Source: Candidatus Sulfurimonas marisnigri | Lineage (GTDB): Bacteria; Campylobacterota; Campylobacteria; Campylobacterales; Sulfurimonadaceae | Direction of reading: 5' to 3' | DNA: 64,000 nt | NCBI RefSeq assembly: GCF_015265475.1 | Contig: NZ_CP054493.1 | Location: 558,001-622,000, forward strand | Part shown: one piece after another, positions 20,918 through 30,424 of the stretch | Layout of the letters: each line of letters begins with the position of its first letter | Numbering within the stretch: position 1 is the first letter of the stretch | The notes under the pieces: model-generated | The model's database searches: none | What the model saw: the letters and a program-made list of their open reading frames with translations, nothing else | What the model was told of the DNA's origin: nothing | Program-made: the position numbers and the translations under genes

Positions 20918-22960
20918 GTGTATTTAAACTTGCCGAAACATTTAAAATTTCTACTTTTTATAGTGCTGATAGAAGTGCTTGTTCTTACTCTGTTAAGAGT
21001 AGCGTTCTTTACCGCATTTTGGGATAACGGTTTAGAATATTCATCTTCTGAAGTCGCATACTCTTTTTGGTTAGGCCTAAGGTTTGACATTCAGCTAATT
21101 GCTATTGTAAATTTACCAATTTTACTTTTTGGCGGAATCAAAAGAATCGGAATCTTTGAACACACTAGGGCGAAATACTTTTGGATGAGTTATCTAATGC
21201 TTACAATCATTGCAATTATAAACTTGTATGTTATTAACTTTGCATATTATGATTTTTTTCAAAAACTTGTTGACTCTACTATTATAAGGTATTTTTATAA
21301 CATTAAAACAGCAATGTCAATGCTTATTGACGGATACCCAATCTTTTCAACGTCTGCCGGAGTAGTTATATTTTTACTTTTTATTCTTTTTGTGTTTAAC
21401 AATATGTATAAAAAAGTAGATACTCAAGAGGCTAAACTAATTAAAGGGAAGAAAAAATTCTATATATATGCTCTGTTTAGTATAATTTATATATTTTCAG
21501 GATATGGAAAGTTTGAATGGTACCCTTGGAGATGGAGTGAAGCCTTTTACTCATCAAATAATTTTTTATCATATCTGGCTTCTAATCCTGTGACATATTT
21601 TTCCAATACGTTAAAAAATAAAGATATAAAATATGATGAACAAAAAACTAAAGAGTATTATGATTATGTGGCAGAACTTTTAAACATAAAAGACAAAGAC
21701 CCTAAAAAGCTTAGTTTAGCAAGAATAGTTAAGCCAGAGCATAAGCAAGAGTATAAGTTTGATAAACCAAATATTGTATATATTTTAGGTGAATCAACGT
21801 CTTATGCAAGAACAAGTATGTCGGGAAATCCTTTAAACCCAACTCCATTTTTAAAAGAAATGAGTGATAGCGGAATACTATATAATCGTTACTACACTCC
21901 CCATGCTGGAACTGCCAGAAGTGTCTGGACATCAATGACTGGCCTTACTGATGTTGAGAGGATGAAAACAAGCACTAGAAACCCTATGGTGGTAAATCAA
22001 AATATGATTTTAAATTCGCTTAATGATTATGAAAAATTTTATTTTATCGGAGGAAGTCTTAGTTGGGGAAATATTAGAGGTGTGATTTCCAATGTTAATG
22101 ACATTCATATCTATGAAGAACCAAACTATAAGGACTCTCCAAGCAATGATGCTGCTTGGGGGATAAGTGATGTTCATCTCGTCAGCGAGGTAAATAATAT
22201 TATTAAAAAGGTAAAGAAGCCATTTTTTGCTTTTGTCCAGCTCTCTGGAAATCACTCCCCAAATACTATTCCTGATGAAAATTTTGGTTTTGAGTATCCA
22301 AAAAATCTCTCTAAAGAAGATATGAATAAATACAGTTTTAGCGGTGGAGAGGATGATTTTGCAGGGCAAAAGTTTCTTGATCATAGTGTTGAGAGGTTTA
22401 TAACTCTTGCAAAAAAAGAAAAATATTTTGATAACACTATTTTTATTTTTGTAGGAGACCATGGTTTAGCTAAGAGAGGCGACCACATGCACCAGGCTGA
22501 ACAAGTGTTTTTAACTGCAACTTTGCACACTCCCTTAATAATTTATGCACCAAAACTGATTAAACACAAAGAGGTTGACTATCCTGTAAGCGCTGTTGAT
22601 ATTATGGCTACTATTGGAGGTCTTAGTGGACAGAAGTATATTAACTCAACAATGGGTAGAGATTTACTTGATAAAGAGTTTGATGAAAAAGCTCATTATG
22701 CATATTATATGGATCATGGAAGTAATCCTACACTAAGTCTAATGGGTGATGAGTTTATTTTTAGAATTCAAGCAGACGGAACTAAAAAAAGACTATATAA
22801 ATATTACTATGACAAAAAAGATGAAAACCTAATATCTATATATCCTGAAGTTGCAAAAAAGATGGAAAAAACATGCAGAGGTATTTTTGAATCTACAAGA
22901 TATGTAAGATTCAATAATTCAACAGCTGATGTTGAGAAATGCATTGAGTTATCTCGTTAA
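20918..22960 (+). CDS. LTA-synthase/sulfatase-family membrane transferase (phosphoglycerol or phosphoethanolamine transferase-like)
   Basis: 680 residues, GTG start. About five N-terminal transmembrane helices (to ~residue 200) precede an alkaline-phosphatase-superfamily domain starting near NIVYILGEST (~286). Thr332 in AGTARSVWTSMTGL is the expected nucleophile that forms a covalent intermediate; GDHGL near Asp514-His515 supplies metal ligands. This is the architecture of LtaS, MdoB and EptA enzymes, which move phosphoglycerol or phosphoethanolamine from lipids to sugars on the outer face of the inner membrane. Paired with the phosphatase-like gene upstream. Its last 50 bases overlap the end of convergent waaC. 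Confidence 0.85.
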   Translation: MYLNLPKHLKFLLFIVLIEVLVLTLLRVAFFTAFWDNGLEYSSSEVAYSFWLGLRFDIQLIAIVNLPILLFGGIKRIGIFEHTRAKYFWMSYLMLTIIAIINLYVINFAYYDFFQKLVDSTIIRYFYNIKTAMSMLIDGYPIFSTSAGVVIFLLFILFVFNNMYKKVDTQEAKLIKGKKKFYIYALFSIIYIFSGYGKFEWYPWRWSEAFYSSNNFLSYLASNPVTYFSNTLKNKDIKYDEQKTKEYYDYVAELLNIKDKDPKKLSLARIVKPEHKQEYKFDKPNIVYILGESTSYARTSMSGNPLNPTPFLKEMSDSGILYNRYYTPHAGTARSVWTSMTGLTDVERMKTSTRNPMVVNQNMILNSLNDYEKFYFIGGSLSWGNIRGVISNVNDIHIYEEPNYKDSPSNDAAWGISDVHLVSEVNNIIKKVKKPFFAFVQLSGNHSPNTIPDENFGFEYPKNLSKEDMNKYSFSGGEDDFAGQKFLDHSVERFITLAKKEKYFDNTIFIFVGDHGLAKRGDHMHQAEQVFLTATLHTPLIIYAPKLIKHKEVDYPVSAVDIMATIGGLSGQKYINSTMGRDLLDKEFDEKAHYAYYMDHGSNPTLSLMGDEFIFRIQADGTKKRLYKYYYDKKDENLISIYPEVAKKMEKTCRGIFESTRYVRFNNSTADVEKCIELSR

Positions 22961-23903
22961 CCTCAATATCTCGAATAGAAAAATCACTAGAGTCAAGTTT
23001 TAAAGGGTCAACTTTAGAGCTTGATTTTATAACCTTATTTATATTTGTTGCATAAGTATTTCTATACTCAGGGGTATTACCAAATATTGTAATGGATGGA
23101 ATATTTAACGCCCACGCCATGTGTGTTGGACCGGTATCTCCACCAATTACCATCTTAGCATTAGCTATGATAGATTTAAGTGCATCCAGGTTTCCTTTAG
23201 GTGCCACAAAAGCACAATCACTGTTTTGGGCTATCCAAGTTGCTGTCTTATGCTCCTCTTCATTTCCCCAAACTACAACTGTTTTTCTTTCTAGTTTATT
23301 TACAATAGCTGCAAACTTTTCTTTTGGGTAAACTTTATTCTCTTTAGAAGCACCAACTACAAGAACTATATATGGCTCTGTATTTTTTTGCTCACTCTGT
23401 GAAAAAAACAAAAATTTCTCTTTTTGTAATATATCGTTTTTTGTATATTTTATATTCAGTGACTGGCATATGACCGCCATGTTTCTATCAATCGCATTTT
23501 CTTTATAAGCAATATGAATTTTTTTATTATAAAAAAGTGAAGCTACACTCTCCCTTATAGAATTTTTATCAAATCCAGCAATAGTGTTTGCTCCAATAAT
23601 TCTAGAAACAATTGCTGACTTTAACAACCCTTGCGCATCAATAATAATGTCATAGTTGTTTTTTGAATAAGTTTTTAGAAGTTTGTATTGTGTGAATATC
23701 TCTAGTTTATTTTTTTTAATAGACTTTAAATTAACACTTAAAATATTATCTATATGTGGATTGTTCTCAAGCACACCTTTAAATCCACTCTCAACAATCC
23801 AGTCAATTTGAGAGAAAGGGATATGTTTTTTAATAAATTCTAAAGCAACCATAGCATGGATAATATCTCCCATAGCGGAGAGTTTTACGATACATATTCT
23901 CAT
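22911..23903 (-). CDS. waaC: LPS heptosyltransferase I
   Basis: GT9 enzyme adding the first heptose to Kdo. 330 residues starting MRICIVKLSAMGDIIHA, the WaaC N-terminal motif with the conserved Asp, and carrying GGDTGPTHMAWAL in the C-terminal ADP-heptose site plus KVYPKEKF. The C-terminal coding end overlaps the end of the opposite-strand transferase gene by 50 bases, so both proteins' tails are encoded by the same DNA. Cytoplasmic, membrane-associated. Confidence 0.93.
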   Translation of the reverse strand: MRICIVKLSAMGDIIHAMVALEFIKKHIPFSQIDWIVESGFKGVLENNPHIDNILSVNLKSIKKNKLEIFTQYKLLKTYSKNNYDIIIDAQGLLKSAIVSRIIGANTIAGFDKNSIRESVASLFYNKKIHIAYKENAIDRNMAVICQSLNIKYTKNDILQKEKFLFFSQSEQKNTEPYIVLVVGASKENKVYPKEKFAAIVNKLERKTVVVWGNEEEHKTATWIAQNSDCAFVAPKGNLDALKSIIANAKMVIGGDTGPTHMAWALNIPSITIFGNTPEYRNTYATNINKVIKSSSKVDPLKLDSSDFSIRDIEVNEITQCISQHQLLNY

Positions 23904-23993
23904 GCTGTTTACCCTTTTTCCATTATTTAATAAGGCTAATTATATCCTTTTTAGGGTAAAATCCGCGATTATGATTTATAAGGTTTACAAAAT

Positions 23994-25319
23994 ATGAAAA
24001 TATCAGTTATTGGAACAGGTTACGTAGGTTTAGTGAGTGGAGTTTGTTTTGCTCAAATGGGAAATACCGTTACTTGTGTAGATATAGATGAAAAGAAGAT
24101 TAAAGAACTTGAGCAGGGCATTATCCCTATTTATGAACCTGGTTTAGAAGATATGACATTGGAAAACTATAAAAATAAAACACTTTCATTTACAACAAAC
24201 TCAGCAGCTGCTATAGAAAACTCTTCAATAGTATTTATAGCTGTAGGAACTCCGATGGGTGAAGATGGAAGTGCAGACCTAAAGTATGTTTTAGCAGTAG
24301 CAAAAACCATAGGTGAATCAATGCAGAATTATTTGGTTGTAGTTGATAAATCTACAGTACCGGTAGGGACTGCAGATAAAGTAAAAGCAACTATACAGAC
24401 TGAACTTGATCGCAGAGGTGTAGATATAAAATTTGATGTAGTCTCAAACCCAGAGTTTTTAAAAGAGGGTGCAGCTATTCAAGATTTTTTACACCCTGAC
24501 CGTGTTGTAATAGGCGCTGAGAGCGTAAAAGCCATGGATGTGATGAGAGAACTTTACAGCCCGTTTATGAAGCATCATGATAGATTTATTGCAATGGATA
24601 TAAAAAGTGCCGAGATGACAAAATATGCGGCAAATGCAATGCTTGCAACAAAGATATCGTTTATGAATGAGATGAGTCAAATATGTGAGCGTGTTGGAGC
24701 AGATATTAATAAAGTACGAAACGGTATAGGAAGCGATAGCCGAATAGGTTATAGCTTTATATATCCAGGATGTGGATATGGTGGTAGCTGTTTTCCAAAA
24801 GATGTTCAGGCTCTGGCAAAAACGGCAAAAGATTTTGGGTATAGCCCTAGAATTTTAGATGCTGTCGAGGCTGTTAATTATGATCAAAAATATGTAATCA
24901 GCAATAAGGTTATAGACAAATTTGGTGAAAATCTAGATGGTAAGACTTTTGCTGTTTGGGGACTTAGCTTTAAGCCTGAGACAGATGATATGAGAGAGGC
25001 GAGCTCTATTACAATTATAAACCAGCTAACTTCAAGAGGGGCGAAAGTTGTAGCTTATGACCCAAAAGCTATACATGAAGCTCAGAGCCACTACTTAAAA
25101 GGCAACGATAGAGTCTCTTATGCCCAGAGTAAATATGAGGCTCTAAATGGCTCTGATGCTTTAGTCCTTGTAACGGAGTGGCAGGAGTTTAGAAGTCCTG
25201 ACTTTGATGAGATGAAAAAGCTTTTAAAAACACCTATATTCTTTGATGGAAGAAATCAGTTTTCTAAAGAAAAAATGAGAGAATATGGTTTTGAATATTT
25301 TCAGATTGGTGTGAACTAG
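23994..25319 (+). CDS. ugd: UDP-glucose 6-dehydrogenase
   Basis: Oxidises UDP-glucose to UDP-glucuronate with two NAD+. 441 residues; N-terminal NAD motif GTGYVGLVSG at residues 6-15, GTPMGEDGSADL, and the catalytic Cys266 in YPGCGYGGSCFPKD, followed by the C-terminal UDP-binding domain (GLSFKPETDDMREASS). The length is normal. Supplies glucuronic acid or derived sugars for the core or surface glycan. The next gene starts 3 bases later. Confidence 0.96.
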   Translation: MKISVIGTGYVGLVSGVCFAQMGNTVTCVDIDEKKIKELEQGIIPIYEPGLEDMTLENYKNKTLSFTTNSAAAIENSSIVFIAVGTPMGEDGSADLKYVLAVAKTIGESMQNYLVVVDKSTVPVGTADKVKATIQTELDRRGVDIKFDVVSNPEFLKEGAAIQDFLHPDRVVIGAESVKAMDVMRELYSPFMKHHDRFIAMDIKSAEMTKYAANAMLATKISFMNEMSQICERVGADINKVRNGIGSDSRIGYSFIYPGCGYGGSCFPKDVQALAKTAKDFGYSPRILDAVEAVNYDQKYVISNKVIDKFGENLDGKTFAVWGLSFKPETDDMREASSITIINQLTSRGAKVVAYDPKAIHEAQSHYLKGNDRVSYAQSKYEALNGSDALVLVTEWQEFRSPDFDEMKKLLKTPIFFDGRNQFSKEKMREYGFEYFQIGVN

Positions 25320-25322
25320 TCT

Positions 25323-26285
25323 TTGAATATTTTAATCTGTCGTACAGATAAGCTTGGAGACTTTATAACTGCTCTTCCAGCTATCTATGTATTAAAGCAC
25401 TATAATCCTCAAAATAAGATTATAGTTTGCATCGCTCCACTTAATAAAGCACTAGCAGAGTCTTGTGATTTTATAGATGAGGTAGTTGTAGATAAAGGGC
25501 AAAGTCTATGGAGTTTAGCTTCAACTCTTCGTACATGTAAGATAGATACTTCAATAGCCCTTTTTTCAAATACTCGCATAGCGGTTGCTTCAGTGTTAGC
25601 CGGCATTGCAAAACGAATTGCCCCTGCAACAAAAATAGCCCAAATTTTTTATACACAAAGAGTTTTACAAAGAAGAAGCGAAGTCAAGATGGCTGAGTTT
25701 GAGTATAATTTAGAACTCACCCAAGCACTATTTCCTGATATAAGCTTAGAGTACAAAAAACCACTTTTAGAGTTTAATGATTCTAAAAAAGTATATGACA
25801 TCTTTCGTATAAATAATGGCATAGAAAAAGAGGTAATAGCTTTTCATGTAGGTTTTGGCGGCTCATCAGATGCCAACTGGAACTTGGATGAGTACGAGAT
25901 ACTGATTCGTGAGGTTTTAAAAAAAAATAAATATCAAGTGGTGTTGACTTTTGGACCTGATGAAAAAGAGCTGTATGAAGAGATGCAAAGTAGATTTATA
26001 GATGAAGGTGTTGTTTTTTACCTATCTCTTGATGGCTTGATATACTTTGCTAAACTTATAAGCAGTTTTAAACTTTTTATCAGTACGTCAACAGGCACTT
26101 ATCATCTCGCTTCACTTGTTGGCTGTCCGACTATGACTTTTTTTGGCGATAGTTTGTTTGCAAGTTCTAAAAGGTGGAAAAGTGTAGGTGAAGAAGCCTT
26201 GCAACAACATTTTATGTTGCCTCAAGATAAAGAAAAAAGAAATAAAATATTTGAAAATGTTAAGAATAAAATAAGAAAGATTTAG
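25323..26285 (+). CDS. GT9 (heptosyltransferase-like) glycosyltransferase
   Basis: 320 residues, TTG start directly behind ugd. The N-terminus NILICRTDKLGDFITALPA has the GT9 signature with the conserved Asp in LGD; the C-terminal domain has FHVGFGGSSDANW and STSTGTYHLAS in place of the usual donor-site sequence. It is neither WaaC nor WaaF by motif, so it is probably a third heptosyltransferase of the core. Its last four bases overlap the end of the convergent WaaP-like gene. Confidence 0.85.
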   Translation: MNILICRTDKLGDFITALPAIYVLKHYNPQNKIIVCIAPLNKALAESCDFIDEVVVDKGQSLWSLASTLRTCKIDTSIALFSNTRIAVASVLAGIAKRIAPATKIAQIFYTQRVLQRRSEVKMAEFEYNLELTQALFPDISLEYKKPLLEFNDSKKVYDIFRINNGIEKEVIAFHVGFGGSSDANWNLDEYEILIREVLKKNKYQVVLTFGPDEKELYEEMQSRFIDEGVVFYLSLDGLIYFAKLISSFKLFISTSTGTYHLASLVGCPTMTFFGDSLFASSKRWKSVGEEALQQHFMLPQDKEKRNKIFENVKNKIRKI

Positions 26286-27028
26286 TTTCTTACACCTCTA
26301 AGTTTTCGTTTTAACAGCACTTTGTCTTTTAGTTTTTTGTCTTGCATTAAAATTTCATCTATTGCCCTGTTTTCGTCAAGAGATGCAAGTTTAGAGTAAG
26401 CTTTTGCAATAGTTGTTAAATCTTCTTCATTAAACCAAAGTTTGTTGAAATTTTCAAGACCTTCATAGTTAGAGATTGTTCTGAATTTCATACGGTTGAT
26501 ATCTACAAGAGAAAAAAGATATTTATCCCCATCTTTTTTAACGAGTATGTTCCCTCCTGAATAATCAACATGCCAGACACCTTTTGTATGAATATAGTAT
26601 GTAAACTCTGCAAAATCTTCCAAAACATTTTTTTTATATTCTGGCTGCTCATCTCTGATATGCGCAATTGTAAAATCATACTTAAACTCTTTAGAGATAA
26701 AAAAACTCTCTTTTAAAAGAGCAAATTTAAAAAACTCTATATAACCAATAGGCTCAGGGGTGCTTACATGTAGGTCATGAAGTATAGTGGCATTATGAAA
26801 AGCTTTATAAGCTTTTGACTTTCTTAGATATGCGTAAACAAATTGATTTAAAACATTTGGAACTCTAAAAGCTTTTACAACTGTACTTATATTTTCTATT
26901 TCTATGATTTTCAATTCATTTCTTGCTAAATGAATCGTTTGTGAATTTTGTGAAAAAATCGACTTAATATTTAAAAGTATATTTTTAAAGTTTTCAAATT
27001 GTTTGTTGTATTGAATTTTGTATGACAT
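26282..27028 (-). CDS. WaaP/Kdo-kinase-like LPS core kinase
   Basis: 248-residue protein of the small eukaryotic-type kinase superfamily. The catalytic loop is HVDYSGGNILV (Asp155) and the metal-binding segment VDINRM (Asp176). LPS kinases of this type phosphorylate heptose (WaaP) or Kdo (KdkA) in the inner core. The location between heptosyltransferase genes supports an LPS substrate; which sugar is phosphorylated cannot be told. It is transcribed alone on the minus strand. Confidence 0.82.
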   Translation of the reverse strand: MSYKIQYNKQFENFKNILLNIKSIFSQNSQTIHLARNELKIIEIENISTVVKAFRVPNVLNQFVYAYLRKSKAYKAFHNATILHDLHVSTPEPIGYIEFFKFALLKESFFISKEFKYDFTIAHIRDEQPEYKKNVLEDFAEFTYYIHTKGVWHVDYSGGNILVKKDGDKYLFSLVDINRMKFRTISNYEGLENFNKLWFNEEDLTTIAKAYSKLASLDENRAIDEILMQDKKLKDKVLLKRKLRGVRN

Positions 27029-27078
27029 ATTGTCTTTAGCTACTTTGTGGTAAAATTAAATAAAATTATTGAGTTTAA

Positions 27079-27828
27079 ATGCAAAAAAATATTACAGCCA
27101 CGATTATAACATTAAATGAGAAAAAACACATCAGCGGGGTTATTTTAAACGTTCAAAAAATTTGCAACGAGGTTATAGTTGTTGATTCTTTCAGCAGTGA
27201 CGAGACATGTGAAATAGCAAGGGAGTTGGGTGCGAAGGTAATAGAACAGAAGTATCTTGGTGACGGCGGTCAAAAAGCTTTTTGTGAGCAATATGCAACA
27301 AATGAGTGGATATTGAGTATAGATGCGGACGAGAGGCTTGAAGATGAAGCTATAGAGTATTTGAGAAATTTTGACTTTGAAAATGGGGAGTACGAAGCAT
27401 ACTCGTTTCGTCGCAAAAGTTTTATAGGCAAAAAATTTATTAAGCAATGGTACCCAGATCGCGTAGTAAGGCTTTATAAAAACTCTACATGTGGATATAA
27501 CGCCAAGGGTGAGCATGGTGCCGTAATATGTAAAAGCTATAAAGATTTAGACATAGATATGCTTCACTACTCTTTTGAAAATTTCGGTGTCTTAGTTAGT
27601 AAAGCCGACAGGTTTGCTGTAAATTTGGCAAAAGTACGCTTTAACGAAGGAAAGAGAGCCTCTTGGTATGATCCTTTTTTGCATGGAATGGGTGCATTTT
27701 TGAAAGGTTTGATTTTAAAAGGTGGAATCTTTGGTGGCATTCATGAATGGCATGTTGCTTTTGCATCTGCTTATAACAGTTATATGAAGTATGTGGTGAT
27801 GTTGGAGATGGCTGAGAATGAGAAATAA
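27079..27828 (+). CDS. GT2 glycosyltransferase, WaaE/KdtX-like
   Basis: 249 residues. The N-terminal GT-A fold has ATIITLNEKKHI, EVIVVDSFSSDET (nucleotide binding) and SIDADERL (DxD metal site, ~93-97). The C-terminal part, including PDRVVRLYK and a Trp-rich hydrophobic tail, resembles the beta-1,4-glucosyltransferases of the WaaE/LgtF family that decorate heptose I. The 3' end overlaps the next gene by 11 bases. Substrate is inferred from the locus. Confidence 0.85.
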   Translation: MQKNITATIITLNEKKHISGVILNVQKICNEVIVVDSFSSDETCEIARELGAKVIEQKYLGDGGQKAFCEQYATNEWILSIDADERLEDEAIEYLRNFDFENGEYEAYSFRRKSFIGKKFIKQWYPDRVVRLYKNSTCGYNAKGEHGAVICKSYKDLDIDMLHYSFENFGVLVSKADRFAVNLAKVRFNEGKRASWYDPFLHGMGAFLKGLILKGGIFGGIHEWHVAFASAYNSYMKYVVMLEMAENEK

Positions 27829-28903
27829 AAATCTTTTAGAGTTTTGCTTATCTCCAGATTTGGGTGGTTTAGAACTTTTTGTTGCTAATTGCTTTAATGA
27901 TTTTCGAACAAAAGGTAGCTGCAAAATAGCTGTCGCGCCAGATAAAAAATTAGATAACTATCTTGAGGGTAAAGATAAATTCTATATAAAAAGAAATAAA
28001 TTTTTCCCAATTATCCCTGCTTTAAAACTAGCAAGATTTATAGATAAGAGTGACATTGATGTAGTCCATTTTCATTGGACTAAAGATATAGGCACCGTTG
28101 TTCTAGCAAAAGTGCTTAGCAAAAAGAAACCTAAAATTATTCAAACTAGAAACATGACTATGACCAGATTTAAAGATGATTTTTATCATAAATGGCTCTA
28201 TAAAAATATAGATACGATACATGCAGTCACATATCAGGTTAAAGAGCAATTGGAGAGGTTTATACCAAAAGATGTCTGCCCAAAAGTTGAAGTAGTTTAT
28301 ATGGGAACAAAAGAGCTTGACATAAAACAGCAAAAAGTGCAAAGTCTCAAAGATAAATATAACTTAACAGATGAATTTATAGTAGGAATTGTTGGTCGCA
28401 TAGAAGAGGGTAAAGGGCAGTGGATTGTAATTGAGGCAATCTCTATGCTAAAAGAGCTAAATATAAAAGTAGTCATAGTAGGGCACACAATGGATGAGAA
28501 CTATCTTGAAAGCTTAAAACAAAAAGTAAAAGATTTGGGTGTTGAAGATAAGATAATCTTTACAGGGTTTACCAAAGAGGTGGATGCACATATGAAGTTA
28601 TTTGACGTTAATATCCTGGCAACACCAAAAGAGACCTTTGGGCTAGTGGTTATAGAGGCTATGGTAAATAAAGTTTGCATGATAGCAACAAATAGTGGTG
28701 GTCCATTAGAAATAATTGAAGATGGTGTTGATGGTTTGCTTTTTGATAGAAGCAGTGAAGATTTGGCTGAAAAAATCAAACTGCTTTATGCAAACAAAAC
28801 TCTTAAAGAGAGTTTAGCTTTAAGCGGGTATGAAAAAGCTAAAGAGAAGTTTGAAGCAAGCAAGCAGAATGAGAAGTTGTTAAATATATTAAAAGGGATG
28901 TAG
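27818..28903 (+). CDS. GT4-family glycosyltransferase
   Basis: 361 residues with the GT-B fold of family 4. The N-terminal SPDLGGLELFV has the acceptor-side glycine loop; the C-terminal domain has VGIVGRIEEGKGQ and the E-x7-E element within ETFGLVVIEAM near residue 270. Overlaps the preceding GT2 gene; the following GT9 gene starts 3 bases after its stop. It probably adds an outer-core sugar, sugar unknown. Confidence 0.88.
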   Translation: MRNKNLLEFCLSPDLGGLELFVANCFNDFRTKGSCKIAVAPDKKLDNYLEGKDKFYIKRNKFFPIIPALKLARFIDKSDIDVVHFHWTKDIGTVVLAKVLSKKKPKIIQTRNMTMTRFKDDFYHKWLYKNIDTIHAVTYQVKEQLERFIPKDVCPKVEVVYMGTKELDIKQQKVQSLKDKYNLTDEFIVGIVGRIEEGKGQWIVIEAISMLKELNIKVVIVGHTMDENYLESLKQKVKDLGVEDKIIFTGFTKEVDAHMKLFDVNILATPKETFGLVVIEAMVNKVCMIATNSGGPLEIIEDGVDGLLFDRSSEDLAEKIKLLYANKTLKESLALSGYEKAKEKFEASKQNEKLLNILKGM

Positions 28904-28906
28904 TTC

Positions 28907-29959
28907 ATGAGATTAAATTTTAGACGAGGCAGTGCATTTGCTAATAAAAAAGCAAAAAAATATTTAAAGAACAAGAAACCTGAAGATATAAAAAGTGTTG
29001 CGGTTATTAGACATGCCGCCATTGGAGACTTTGTTGTAATGCGACCTTTTTTGATTGAGCTAAAAGTATTTTTTCCAAATGCAAAAATAACATTAAGTGT
29101 AGATAGAAATGCTATGTATGGTATGCCAAAAGATTTGGTTGATGAAGTTCATATTATAGATAAAGTCTTTGTTGATAATAAATCAAAAAAGACAGGAATG
29201 TTTTCAAGATTAAAGCAGATAAGAGAACTTCCAAAACAAGATATCTTGTTTGATTTGACTGATAGTTCGCTGACTTTACTAATGGCAATATTTGCAAAAG
29301 TTGATATTAAAGTAGGATATTCATACAGAGCATTTAGAAGGTTGTTTTACGATTTATCAGTATTAAGAAGCGATTTTGTATTAGAATCACAAAGTATGCT
29401 ACATCAGCTAAATATATTGGGTGCCAACACAAAACATTATCCACTGGAATATGGATTGACAAAAGAATCTAGAGATATAAAAAATCCATACATTATCTAT
29501 TTTGCCGGTGCTTCAATACAAGCAAGATGTTGGGGTGAAGAAAACTTTGTAATGCTAATAGAGAAAATGAGAAACAAATACTCAGATTATCAACATATAG
29601 TTTTAAAAGGGATTAAAGAAGATGAGCAGTTTGATGATATATATGCACCCTTTGCAGATTATGAGAATGTAGTTCATCAAAATACTTTGCCTTTGGAAGG
29701 TATATATGATTATTTAGCCAAATCGTCTTTAGTCATAGTTGGTGATACAGGAATTAGGAATATGGCAATTGCATCCAATACTCCTACTTTGGGCTTAATG
29801 TGGGCTATGGGGATTTCACCGCTTAGATATCTGCCAAAGGTTAAAGAACATCAAGTTGTTTTTAATTCGGATTACTTAAAACCATCAGTTGATGAAGTTT
29901 TAAATTCAACAATTCAACTTATGGATGGTTTGTATGAAAGCAATGATGAAAAAAATTAA
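28907..29959 (+). CDS. GT9 (heptosyltransferase-like) glycosyltransferase
   Basis: 350 residues; fourth GT9 enzyme of the region. A basic N-terminus of ~35 residues precedes the GT9 start VIRHAAIGDFVVMRP; the donor site is VGDTGIRNMAIAS. Relative to WaaC/WaaF the conserved P-x-H of this last motif is changed to R-N, so donor specificity may differ. Third gene of the GT2-GT4-GT9-acyltransferase operon. Confidence 0.83.
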   Translation: MRLNFRRGSAFANKKAKKYLKNKKPEDIKSVAVIRHAAIGDFVVMRPFLIELKVFFPNAKITLSVDRNAMYGMPKDLVDEVHIIDKVFVDNKSKKTGMFSRLKQIRELPKQDILFDLTDSSLTLLMAIFAKVDIKVGYSYRAFRRLFYDLSVLRSDFVLESQSMLHQLNILGANTKHYPLEYGLTKESRDIKNPYIIYFAGASIQARCWGEENFVMLIEKMRNKYSDYQHIVLKGIKEDEQFDDIYAPFADYENVVHQNTLPLEGIYDYLAKSSLVIVGDTGIRNMAIASNTPTLGLMWAMGISPLRYLPKVKEHQVVFNSDYLKPSVDEVLNSTIQLMDGLYESNDEKN

Positions 29960-30422
29960 AAATATAATTAAATTTTATTTAAAAATTGATAAGTATGGAA
30001 AAATTAAAAACACAAATAAAAATTTAAAAATTGGAAAGAATGTAGCAATCGGACCACTTAATCAGGTTAGCTTTGGCAGCAATGTGTATATTTCGAGTAA
30101 TGTAAATATTAGCACTTCTGATAACAATCAAAGTACTATTACTATAGGAGATGACGTTATGATTGCTCACAATGTATTAATTATCGGCGGTAATCATAAC
30201 ATAGCTAGAACTGATATTCCAATGCGTCTGCAAGGTGTTGGAAAGCAGGGGCATATAGTAATAAATAATGATGTATGGATTGGTGCAGGTTCAATAATTT
30301 TAACAGGTGTTACAATTGGACAGGGAAGTGTGATTGGTGCAGGAAGCATAGTAACAAAAGACATCCCTGATTATAGTATAGCAGCCGGAAATCCAGCTGT
30401 TGTAGTAAAAAGCAGAAAATAA
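29943..30422 (+). CDS. Left-handed beta-helix (hexapeptide) acyltransferase
   Basis: About 159 residues, overlapping the preceding gene by 17 bases. Several in-frame ATGs (29925, 29934, 29943, 29946) make the start uncertain. Repeated hexapeptides such as IGKNVAIGP, ITIGDDVMIAHNVLI and VWIGAGSIILTGVTIGQGSVIGAGSIVTKDIP form the beta-helix, with His in IGGNHNI as likely general base. This is the WbbJ/maltose-acetyltransferase class using acetyl-CoA. It probably O-acetylates a core or O-chain sugar. Confidence 0.85.
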   Translation: MMKKIKNIIKFYLKIDKYGKIKNTNKNLKIGKNVAIGPLNQVSFGSNVYISSNVNISTSDNNQSTITIGDDVMIAHNVLIIGGNHNIARTDIPMRLQGVGKQGHIVINNDVWIGAGSIILTGVTIGQGSVIGAGSIVTKDIPDYSIAAGNPAVVVKSRK

Positions 30423-30424
30423 AA

